A program made the position numbers and the translations under genes. A stretch of 64,000 bases of DNA. It comes from Chloroflexota bacterium (GTDB lineage Bacteria > Chloroflexota > UBA6077 > FW602-bin22 > JAMCVK01). The notes beneath the pieces were generated by a model. The model worked only from the letters and a program-made list of their open reading frames with translations, did no database searches and was not told the origin of the DNA. Below, one piece after another: positions 56,774 to 64,000 of the stretch (positions are counted from its first letter, which is position 1; each line of letters opens with the position of its first letter). The stretch lies in contig JAMCVK010000024.1 in assembly GCA_023475225.1 (NCBI GenBank), positions 1 through 64,000 of the forward strand, in the 5' to 3' direction.

Positions 56774-58351
56774 TTAACCCCAACCACCGCCACCAGGTGT
56801 CTGGATAAGCAGGATGTCGCCCTCGTCCACCGAAAAGGTAGCCTTTGACGGAAGCTCTGTTTCCTCCTCACATCTCTTCCTGAACAGGATGTTGCGACCG
56901 GTGGCTCCTGGGCTTCCTCCAAATAGGCCATAAGGGGCAAAGCGTCGTCGTTCCGAAACGATAGTCACCGTGGCTGAGGATAGAAACTCGATAGCGCGAT
57001 GGAGACCATCACCACCCTTATATTTGCCCAAGCCCCCGGAATGGCGGCGAATGGCATATTCTCGAACCCGGAAAGGGAATTGAAATTCCAGGGCCTCTAT
57101 TGGCGTGTTCATCGTGTTAGTCATATGGGTGTGTACTCCGGATAAACCGTCACGTCCTGGCCGCGCCCCCATGCCTCCACCGATGGTCTCGTAATAAGCA
57201 TAGAGTTGCTGTCGGAAGGGATCATAGCCCCCGATCGTTAGGTTATTCATTGTGCCCTGGCTGGCTGCCGGAATGATGTTGGGCAGCGCCTGGGCTAAAG
57301 CCCCCAGTATTACGTCTGCGATCCGCTGTGATGTCTCGACATTACCAGCTGAGACAGCCCGTGGCGGCCTGGCGTTCATAACACTGCCTTCTGGAGCAAT
57401 GACCTTGATGGGGGCCAGGCATCCCTGGTTAGCCGGTACGCGATCCCCCGTCAGACACCGCACAACGTATAGCGCCACCGATTGTGTGACGGACAGAACG
57501 GCGTTGACGCAGCCCATCCGTTCCGCTGAACTACCGCTGAAATCTAGAGTGAGCTCATCGCCTTGTACCGATACCTCCACCTGGATGACGACGGGTTCAG
57601 CCGTATACCCATCATTGTCAAGATGGTCGGTGAAGACATAACGGCCATCTGGAACTGCGCTGATGACCGCTCTAGTCAGTCGTTCCGTATATTGGATTAA
57701 AGCGTCTATGTGGGCTCTTGTCTCAGTGATGCCATAACGGGCGATGATCTCATTTAAGCATCTTTCCCCCACCCTTGCAGCGGCGATCTGGGCGGATAGA
57801 TCACCCCTGCGTTCCTCAGGGGTGCGGACATTACGGCAGATGAAACTTAACAGGGGCTCATCGACTTGTCCGGCCCGGGCAATCTTCAATGGTGGTATGA
57901 TGAGTCCCTCCTGGAAGATCTCCGTGGCCATCGGCATTGACCCTGGGGTCATGCCCCCGACATCGGCATGGTGGGCTCGACTGGCAACGAAGCCAAAGAG
58001 CTCTTCGGCATTGCTCTGCCCCCCTTCACGGATAAAGACCGGCGAGACTAACGTAATATCAGGGAGATGTGTTCCACCCAAATATGGATCGTTGAGGATC
58101 ACGATGTCGCCCGGTACAAAGTCGAATAGCTCAATAGCCTTGGCTACCGAAGCGGGCATGGCCCCTAGATGAACCGGGATATGAGCCGCCTGAGCTACCA
58201 TACGCCCCTGAACATCGAAAAAGGCACAGGAGTAGTCGCGGCGTTCCTTTATATTAGGTGAATAGGCCGTTCGACCCAAGGTCACACCCATCTCTTCGGC
58301 TACGGAGATGAAAAGGTTCTTAAAGATCTCTAAACTTACCGGATCGATCAC
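56774..58351 (-). CDS. Hydantoinase B / oxoprolinase beta-type subunit
   Basis: A 525-residue member of the HyuB family, the partner of HyuA in ATP-dependent hydrolysis of cyclic amides such as 5-oxoproline, hydantoins or N-methylhydantoin. DPVSLEIFKNLFISVAEEMG at the start, DVQGRMVAQAAHIPVHLG, NDPYLGGTHLPDITLVSPVF and GGGMGARPGRDG, in parts, are family blocks. The start is taken as GTG at 58351, just after the hyuA stop and eight bases from AGGGGG; the frame from 58405 would overlap hyuA by 50 bases. The substrate is unknown. Confidence 0.9.
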   Translation of the reverse strand: MIDPVSLEIFKNLFISVAEEMGVTLGRTAYSPNIKERRDYSCAFFDVQGRMVAQAAHIPVHLGAMPASVAKAIELFDFVPGDIVILNDPYLGGTHLPDITLVSPVFIREGGQSNAEELFGFVASRAHHADVGGMTPGSMPMATEIFQEGLIIPPLKIARAGQVDEPLLSFICRNVRTPEERRGDLSAQIAAARVGERCLNEIIARYGITETRAHIDALIQYTERLTRAVISAVPDGRYVFTDHLDNDGYTAEPVVIQVEVSVQGDELTLDFSGSSAERMGCVNAVLSVTQSVALYVVRCLTGDRVPANQGCLAPIKVIAPEGSVMNARPPRAVSAGNVETSQRIADVILGALAQALPNIIPAASQGTMNNLTIGGYDPFRQQLYAYYETIGGGMGARPGRDGLSGVHTHMTNTMNTPIEALEFQFPFRVREYAIRRHSGGLGKYKGGDGLHRAIEFLSSATVTIVSERRRFAPYGLFGGSPGATGRNILFRKRCEEETELPSKATFSVDEGDILLIQTPGGGGWG

Positions 58352-58355
58352 TATC

Positions 58356-60371
58356 TTATCCCCCTTCTGTGCTGGGAGATATGAGGAGATTGTGGAAGGG
58401 ATCAACTATACCAGTCCAGCTGGGTGGGATCACTACCGTAGAATCGAACTGGAAGATGATAGCCGGTCCGGCTATCCTGTTCCCACAATGTAGTCGCGAG
58501 CGCTCGTAAAGGGCTGTGGTCAACAGTTGGCCAGCAAATAAGACCGCTTTCTGGCCAAGTAGGGCCTCACTGGCATCTTCTCCCCTAAAGTTTTCCCTTT
58601 CCAGGCTGGGTTTGTCGACCAGCCCTACCGCCCTCAGTCGCAGGTTGACTATCTCCACAGCTCGCTCGGGATTGCTGTAGGCGAATCGTTGTTGGTGAGC
58701 CTTATGGAACCGCTCAATGGCGGCTAAGCGACCCATGGAATTGATGGCCGGCTCGCCAGGCGATTCATACACTGTAGTCAATTCGTAGGCTTGTCCTCGA
58801 TAGCGCATATCCAGAAACTTCTCAATCCTGATACGCTCCGCTGGAATCCCTTCAGCCAGCATCTCCATCCATCCCCGCCTCTCCAACGGTTCAAGGAGAT
58901 TTTGGATTTGTTCCGAACCGGCCTCGGCTTCGCCTAACATTACTGTTGTGGAGTAGTCTTTAATTATATCCGACATCATAATCCCCATAGCCGAAAGTAC
59001 TCCTGGATGGCGGGGAATCAATACCCGTGGTATGTGCAGCTCACGGGCCAGATCACAGGCATGGGCTGGCCCAGCACCACCGAAGGCGACGAGAACAAAG
59101 TCTCGGGGGTCAAAGCCGCGTTCCACTGATATCACCCTGATAGCGCGTTCCATATTCGAATTGGCCACGCGAATTATGCCTTGAGCGGCTTGTTGTATAC
59201 TGGTGCCCATCGTCTGGGCCAGACGCTCCATATGTGACTTAGTTCGTTCGTAGTCCAGGTACATCCGGCCGCCCAGAAAGTAGTCCACATCTAACCTGCC
59301 CAAGATCAGGTTGGCGTCGGTAACTGTGATATCCTGTCCTTTACCATAGCAAACCGGCCCGGGGTCGGCCCCGGCCGACTCAGGACCTACGGTTAAGGCC
59401 CCTCCACTATCTATGCGAGCGATGGAACCACCTCCTGCGCCAACCGTATGAATGTCAATCATAGGCACCCTTAGGGGATAGCCATCGATGCTGGACTCGG
59501 TAGTTTCCTGAATGTAACCAGGGCAAAGAGAGACGTCGGTTGATGTCCCCCCCATATCAAATGTGATGACGTGGTTGAAACCACTGGCTAGGGCTACATT
59601 ATAGGCACCTACCACACCACCAGCTGGCCCACTCAATATGGTTCGCACCGGTTGGTTGATGGCTGTCTCTGCTGAGATACTTCCTCCGGAGGACTGCATG
59701 ATCCGGAAGCTGTGGCCCAAGCCTGTCCGCAGCTTGGCTATATAGAGGCTGATGATTGGGGACACGTAGGCATTGACGGTCACAGTGCTGATACGCTCAT
59801 ACTCGCGGTATTCTGGCAGTATCTCACTGGATAAGGAGACGAATAAGGTATCTTGCTCCCGCAAGAGAACGTCTCTGACCAAACACTCGTGCACGGGGTT
59901 CAGGAAGGAGAAGAGAAAACAGATGGCCACAGACCCCACGTTTTGTGCCTGTAATAGGCGCATGATAGGGCCAATCTCTTCCGTTGAGAGGGGCTGGATG
60001 ACAGTGCCGGTGTAATCAATGCGTTCAGAAACCTCAAAGCGCCGTTCGCTTGGTACCAACAAAGGGGGTCGGTCAACCATCAAATCGTAGAGGCTGGGGC
60101 GAGTCTGGCGTCCAATCTCCAGGACGTCCTTGAACCCCTTAGTGGTGATGATGGCGGTGGTCGCCCCCTCACGCTCTAAAACGGCGTTTGTAGCCACGGT
60201 GGAGCCGTGCACGATAGGACAGTCAGAGGGTACGTTGAAGTCCTTGAGTCCCTGGCAGAGGGCCTCGGAGGGGTCGTCAGGGGTAGTAAGCAACTTGTGG
60301 ATGGCTAGTTTACCATCTCGAAACAGGACGAAGTCTGTGAATGTGCCGCCTATATCGACGCCTAAGATCAT
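58356..60371 (-). CDS. Hydantoinase A / oxoprolinase alpha-type subunit
   Basis: A 671-residue ASKHA-fold ATP-binding subunit. The N-terminal GVDIGGTFTDFVLF binds phosphate, and VAFGGAGPAHACDLARELHI, near residue 430, and TFDMGGTSTDVSL, near residue 275, are typical of the acetone carboxylase/hydantoinase/oxoprolinase family. It works with HyuB. Its place after a creatininase gene and a Liv-type transporter suggests a cyclic amide substrate. Confidence 0.92.
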   Translation of the reverse strand: MILGVDIGGTFTDFVLFRDGKLAIHKLLTTPDDPSEALCQGLKDFNVPSDCPIVHGSTVATNAVLEREGATTAIITTKGFKDVLEIGRQTRPSLYDLMVDRPPLLVPSERRFEVSERIDYTGTVIQPLSTEEIGPIMRLLQAQNVGSVAICFLFSFLNPVHECLVRDVLLREQDTLFVSLSSEILPEYREYERISTVTVNAYVSPIISLYIAKLRTGLGHSFRIMQSSGGSISAETAINQPVRTILSGPAGGVVGAYNVALASGFNHVITFDMGGTSTDVSLCPGYIQETTESSIDGYPLRVPMIDIHTVGAGGGSIARIDSGGALTVGPESAGADPGPVCYGKGQDITVTDANLILGRLDVDYFLGGRMYLDYERTKSHMERLAQTMGTSIQQAAQGIIRVANSNMERAIRVISVERGFDPRDFVLVAFGGAGPAHACDLARELHIPRVLIPRHPGVLSAMGIMMSDIIKDYSTTVMLGEAEAGSEQIQNLLEPLERRGWMEMLAEGIPAERIRIEKFLDMRYRGQAYELTTVYESPGEPAINSMGRLAAIERFHKAHQQRFAYSNPERAVEIVNLRLRAVGLVDKPSLERENFRGEDASEALLGQKAVLFAGQLLTTALYERSRLHCGNRIAGPAIIFQFDSTVVIPPSWTGIVDPFHNLLISPSTEGG

Positions 60372-60422
60372 CTTTGAGGAGCGGTGCTTAAGGATTTGTC
60401 TCTGCCCAGCAATATAGTAACC

Positions 60423-61229
60423 TTAATAGGGTATGTTCACTGTCTTTAGCTGTACCTTGAGTGGCCTCACCTGCTTGATTAGTTCCACAAGGTTAGCCAC
60501 CAGGGCCTTATGGAACCTTTCTCCTTTCTCGGCGGTGATCACTGTTGCATCCCCATAGACACCACTTGGTTCTGTATTCTGCTTGAACTCCTCCATCGTC
60601 TGAGGCACGAAGATGCGGTCCCCCTGAAGATAAGGGTCGGAGATATGAAACCGACCCTGTGGCCATACGTTTCGCCTGGCCTTACTCATATCTACCAGGT
60701 TTGGATACAGGTAGAGCATCTGCGATCCCTCATGCTGAGCGCCGTGCCCGATCGATCCAGGTTCGGGTGTTCGGAGCTCCCTGGATATCGTGTCACCAAG
60801 ATCCCAGGGATCCACTACGGCCACGTACGCCCCGGTCTCATTCCTCACCCTTGTCGCTGCTATCTGTAGCGGTGGCAGGTTGGCCCGGGCGTGACCATTG
60901 ACGATGATCACCTTACCGAAGCCATGGCTGATCAAGCTGTAGCAGACCTCGGTTACCACTTGGGCCACCGTCTCCGGTCGCAGGGTAATTGTCCCCGGAT
61001 AACCCATATGGTGAACTGACCAACCATACCAGAAAGGTGGTGCTACTAACGTCATCGTTTCCCTGGCGGCATCCTCAGCCAGGCGGATGGCCGTGAAGGC
61101 GTCGGTGCCTAAGGGCATATGTTGCCCGTGTTGCTCTGTGCTTCCCACTGGCAACAGGATCAAGTCGTTCTCCTTTAGATGTGCCTCTACCTCGGGCCAC
61201 TTCCATTCTTGGAGCCAACATCGCCACAT
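60423..61229 (-). CDS. Creatininase-family amidohydrolase
   Basis: A 268-residue metal-dependent amidohydrolase. The metal site GSTEQHGQHMPLGTD near residue 30 has the Glu, His and Asp expected. The usual NGHGGN appears as NGHARAN near residue 110, with one residue inserted, and the usual HAG-x2-ETS block appears as HGAQHEGS near residue 178. The fold and first metal ligands fit creatininase, but substrate residues differ, so it may act on another cyclic amide. It precedes hyuA and follows the ABC transporter. Confidence 0.85.
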   Translation of the reverse strand: MWRCWLQEWKWPEVEAHLKENDLILLPVGSTEQHGQHMPLGTDAFTAIRLAEDAARETMTLVAPPFWYGWSVHHMGYPGTITLRPETVAQVVTEVCYSLISHGFGKVIIVNGHARANLPPLQIAATRVRNETGAYVAVVDPWDLGDTISRELRTPEPGSIGHGAQHEGSQMLYLYPNLVDMSKARRNVWPQGRFHISDPYLQGDRIFVPQTMEEFKQNTEPSGVYGDATVITAEKGERFHKALVANLVELIKQVRPLKVQLKTVNIPY

Positions 61230-61242
61230 CGTTCACCCCTCG

Positions 61243-61947
61243 TTACATTCCTAAATAGGCTTTCCTGACGAGATCAATCTCCAGCAGCTCTGCCCCTGTG
61301 CCCTCCAGGACGATATTGCCGGTTTGAAGCACATAGGCTCTGTCGGCCAGCTCCAGGGCCTCTCTGACGTTCTGCTCTACCAGGAGGATGGTTGTGCCCT
61401 CCTGATTTATTTGCTTGATGGCCTCAAAGATGGCTGTCACCAGCCGGGGCATGAGCCCGAGGGAGGGTTCATCGAGCATCAGGAGTTTAGGGCGTGACAT
61501 TAAGCCACGGGCTATGGCCAGCATTTGCTGTTCACCCCCGCTCAATGTACCCGCCTTCTGTTTCTGTCGCTCCTTCAGCACAGGGAACATAGCGAAGATG
61601 CGTTGGAGTGTCTCTTCTCGCCACTCCTCGGACTTGCGTGAGTAGGCACCCAATAACAAGTTTTGCCGCACATTCATCTTGCTGAAGATGCGTCTTCCCT
61701 CAGGGACATGGGCGATGCCCAGATCAACCACCTGGTGGGGCGGCGATTGATCGATCCTTACGCCCTCAAATAGGATCTGTCCCTCTGTAGGATGAAGTAG
61801 ACTGGAGATAGTCTTCAGGATTGTGCTTTTACCCGCCCCATTAGAGCCGATGATGGCGACGATCTCTCCCGGCTCTATCCTGAAAGAGACATTGTGAAGG
61901 GCTGGAACACCCCCATACGATACTTTTATCTTCTCAACTTGCAGCAT
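61243..61947 (-). CDS. livF: Branched-chain amino acid-type ABC transporter ATPase LivF
   Basis: A 234-residue ABC ATPase. Walker A GSNGAGKST, the signature LSGGEQQMLAIARGLM, Walker B LLMLDEPSLGL and the H-loop region are present. It follows the LivF pattern (short, with EGTGAELLE near the end). ATG at 61947 (MLQVEKIKVSYGG) is chosen, eight bases after GGGAGA; it overlaps livG by 14 bases. Here it may serve a non-amino-acid substrate. Confidence 0.92.
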   Translation of the reverse strand: MLQVEKIKVSYGGVPALHNVSFRIEPGEIVAIIGSNGAGKSTILKTISSLLHPTEGQILFEGVRIDQSPPHQVVDLGIAHVPEGRRIFSKMNVRQNLLLGAYSRKSEEWREETLQRIFAMFPVLKERQKQKAGTLSGGEQQMLAIARGLMSRPKLLMLDEPSLGLMPRLVTAIFEAIKQINQEGTTILLVEQNVREALELADRAYVLQTGNIVLEGTGAELLEIDLVRKAYLGM

Positions 61948-62662
61948 GGTATCTATCTCCCAGGTAGGCTCTAATGACATCCTCGTTTTGGGCGATCTCC
62001 TGAGGCATGCCCTCAGCTATCTTCTTCCCATAGTCGAGCACGAGGACCCGATCGGAGATAGGCATAATTACTTCCATAACGTGCTCAACCAGAAAGAGGG
62101 TAATACCCCGGTCGCGCAACCTATAGATCAGCTCTACCGCCTCTTGTTGCTCCTTCGGATTTAAGCCGGCCATGGCCTCATCAAGCATCAACAGTTTTGG
62201 CCTGGTCGCTAAAGCGCGGGCCACCTCTAAGCGCTTCTTATCAGCGGTAGTCAGGTTGGCTCCCAGAATGGACTGCTTATCGGCTAGCCCAACGAATTCC
62301 AGTACCTCCAAAGCCGTCTTACGTGTCTGCTTGGCGTCCGCTGTGTGGCAGAAGCCGCCCACCATCACATTCTCCAGGACAGTCATATCCTTGAAGATGC
62401 GCATAATCTGGAAGGTGCGGGCCAGTCCAAGCTGGCAGATTCGCTCCGGCGTATATCCGGTGATCATCTGCCTGTCAAACCTGACGGAGCCTTCATCCGG
62501 CCGGTAGAACCCAGCGATGCAATTGAAAAGGGTAGTCTTGCCTGCCCCATTGGGACCGATCATACCCACGATCTCTCCCTGGTTGACCTCCACATTTATG
62601 CGGTCGTTAGCCACCAGGCCGCCAAACCTCTTCGTCAGATTGTTCACTTCGAGAAGAGCCAT
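61934..62662 (-). CDS. livG: Branched-chain amino acid-type ABC transporter ATPase LivG
   Basis: A 242-residue ATPase with Walker A GPNGAGKTT, a LivG-type signature (NLTTADKKRLEVARALA), and Walker B LLMLDEAMAGLNPKE. The C terminus (EDVIRAYLGDRYH) is typical of LivG. It pairs with LivF to power the LivHM channel. Confidence 0.92.
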   Translation of the reverse strand: MALLEVNNLTKRFGGLVANDRINVEVNQGEIVGMIGPNGAGKTTLFNCIAGFYRPDEGSVRFDRQMITGYTPERICQLGLARTFQIMRIFKDMTVLENVMVGGFCHTADAKQTRKTALEVLEFVGLADKQSILGANLTTADKKRLEVARALATRPKLLMLDEAMAGLNPKEQQEAVELIYRLRDRGITLFLVEHVMEVIMPISDRVLVLDYGKKIAEGMPQEIAQNEDVIRAYLGDRYHAAS

Positions 62663-62668
62663 CTCAAT

Positions 62669-63688
62669 TCAACCCTGCCGTCTGAATCGCTGAAGGAGTC
62701 CAATCAATCCCTTAGGCTGAAAAACAGCCACAATCGTAATCATGGCCCCATAGGTGATCAGGTGCACGGCCGTCGTGCTGCCCAGGTAAACGCGGGTGAA
62801 CTCGGACAAAGGTATCAACATGAGTGCTCCCAGAATAGGTCCCCAGAGCGTTCCCGCCCCTCCGACGACGGCAATAAGGCAGATGATCACCGAAAGTATG
62901 AAGTGGAATACCGTCTCCGGATCAATGAACATTAGATACTGGGCATAGAAGGATCCTCCGAAGGCAGTGAAGAGAGCACTGAAGGACATCGCAATCAACT
63001 TATATTTGGTGGGGTCTATGCCCAGGCTGCGTGCCGCATCCAGGTCCTGTTTGATGGCCCGGAAGTAGAAGCCCATTCGCGAGCGCTCAATCCAGTAGGT
63101 CAGAACCATTATGGCTGTAAGCATGGCCAGGCTGATGTAGTAAAAAGGGGCCCGACTCTTAAACTGAAAGTTGATAAATGACTCTTTTAGGAAGGGAACG
63201 TACAATCCTACGGCACCACCAACATCCTGCCAGTTAATAAAGCTGGTTTGGATTACTGAGGCAACGGCGATAGTAGCAATGACAAAATAGTGCCCTTTAA
63301 GTCTGAAGCATGGATAGCCAATGATCAAGGAAACCAGCACAGCCACAAGTCCACCGGCGAGCATCCCTATCCAGGGGCTGATGTTCCAGCGTAATAAGAG
63401 TACAGTTGAAGTGTAGGCGCCAATGCCAAGATAGGCGGCGTGTCCCAATGATACCTGACCGGCATAGCCACCGATGATATTCCAGGCCTGCCCCAACATA
63501 GCGTATAGGAAGATCATAATCATCACGTGCTGTGGGAAGAGCCCGCTGAAGATAAAGGGATAGACCAGGATGAAAACACCTAAACCAATCACTACAGCCA
63601 TCCTGACCAGGCCAAAGGTTGTGAGCGTTTCAACCAGGGGAGCCCGTCTGACCTCAGTTGCACCCTCTACAAGATTCGGCGTTCCCAT
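62669..63688 (-). CDS. livM: Branched-chain amino acid-type ABC transporter permease LivM
   Basis: A membrane permease with about nine hydrophobic helices. The family blocks MLGQAWNIIGGYAGQVSLGHAAYLGIGAY, in parts, and GRMGFYFRAI-like SRMGFYFRAIKQDLDAARSLGID are present. The ATG at 63688 is chosen; a TTG at 63709 overlapping the livH end is an alternative, neither with a strong ribosome site. About 339 residues. It follows livH by eight bases. Confidence 0.9.
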   Translation of the reverse strand: MGTPNLVEGATEVRRAPLVETLTTFGLVRMAVVIGLGVFILVYPFIFSGLFPQHVMIMIFLYAMLGQAWNIIGGYAGQVSLGHAAYLGIGAYTSTVLLLRWNISPWIGMLAGGLVAVLVSLIIGYPCFRLKGHYFVIATIAVASVIQTSFINWQDVGGAVGLYVPFLKESFINFQFKSRAPFYYISLAMLTAIMVLTYWIERSRMGFYFRAIKQDLDAARSLGIDPTKYKLIAMSFSALFTAFGGSFYAQYLMFIDPETVFHFILSVIICLIAVVGGAGTLWGPILGALMLIPLSEFTRVYLGSTTAVHLITYGAMITIVAVFQPKGLIGLLQRFRRQG

Positions 63689-63695
63689 TTGCTCA

Positions 63696-64000
63696 TCACC
63701 ACTTCCCAAATAGCCCTTGTGGCCGTATCAGCACAACAGTCAGATAGACCAATAAAACGATCGCGTACTTGAAAGCCGGCAGAAAAAGTCCGGCCCAATT
63801 CTCCACCAGGCCGATCAGTATGCCAGCGACGAAGGCCCCGCTGATGCTGCCAAATCCGCCCAGGGCTACCGTCACAAAGGCGGTGAGGGCAAAGATGGAG
63901 CCAACGTTGGGGAAGATGTAATAATAGGTGGCTAACAGCGCGCCGGCGATGCCCACACAGGCGGCACCTATCCCCCAGGCGATGGCGAACACACGATCGG
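63696..64000 (-). CDS. livH: Branched-chain amino acid-type ABC transporter permease LivH (3-prime part)
   Basis: The last 101 codons of a LivH permease; the gene runs off the right edge of the window. The fragment begins DRVFAIAWGIGAACVGIAGAL, in parts, and includes TVALGGFGSISGAFVAGILIGLVEN, the typical LivH C-terminal block, ending QGLFGKW. The start, promoter and any substrate-binding protein gene lie outside the window. Confidence 0.9.
   Translation of the reverse strand, partial: DRVFAIAWGIGAACVGIAGALLATYYYIFPNVGSIFALTAFVTVALGGFGSISGAFVAGILIGLVENWAGLFLPAFKYAIVLLVYLTVVLIRPQGLFGKW

Noticed and set aside
62345-62935. 196-codon plus-strand frame over livG and livM
   Set aside because: It crosses two conserved ABC transporter genes in antisense and has no recognisable domain.

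Overview
This window is a chromosomal backbone segment, not a mobile or accessory island. Its base composition is roughly half G+C. I think it comes from a member of the Chloroflexota, moderate confidence. The reasons are a diaminopimelate pathway running through an LL-diaminopimelate aminotransferase (DapL), zinc-binding S14, S4 and L36, a Pro/Thr-rich linker after the lipoprotein signal of a TolB-like protein, a YacL-type PIN-TRAM protein, and no outer-membrane genes. A 16S tree or marker-gene placement would be needed to settle it; no rRNA is present here.

Layout. Positions 1-6101 (+ strand) hold argG, argH, glmU and a CorC/HlyC-type CBS protein. Positions 6227-13458 (- strand) are a compact seven-gene aspartate-to-lysine operon, asd-lysC-dapA-dapB-lysA-dapF-dapL. 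Positions 13656-18779 hold a HEAT-repeat protein, yraN, rnhB and rplS, a lone glycosyltransferase and tgt. Positions 18955-28680 hold the SbcCD nuclease, a glycerophosphodiesterase, a beta-propeller lipoprotein, nth, a UvrD/PcrA helicase and an OsmC-like protein. From 28693 to 64000 every gene is on the minus strand. In transcription order these are a branched-chain-amino-acid-type ABC importer (livH partial, livM, livG, livF), a creatininase-family hydrolase and ATP-dependent hydantoinase A/B subunits; then radA, a PIN-TRAM protein, ispD, ispF, cysE, cysS, rlmB and an MFS transporter; then two tRNA-Thr genes and tuf; then the merged S10-spc-alpha ribosomal protein cluster (rpsJ to rplQ, with secY, adk, map, infA and rpoA), ending in truA-rplM-rpsI.

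How they work together. The long minus-strand block couples translation (EF-Tu, two Thr tRNAs, about 30 ribosomal proteins, Cys-tRNA synthetase, rRNA methyltransferase, pseudouridine synthase) with RNA polymerase alpha and Sec export. The lysine operon carries all steps from aspartate except homoserine-branch genes. The distal transporter-hydrolase cluster looks like a catabolic module for a cyclic amide such as a hydantoin or creatinine-like compound; this is inference.

No CRISPR array, insertion sequence, phage or integrase gene was seen. The most interesting material is regulatory: a consensus promoter framed by a 12-bp inverted repeat inside the ribosomal cluster, perfect palindromes in or beside the promoters of argG, asd and the PIN-TRAM gene, and a long structured leader before glmU. 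Several core proteins also carry unusual tails (RNA polymerase alpha, S5). Many ribosomal genes start with GTG or TTG behind strong Shine-Dalgarno sites.
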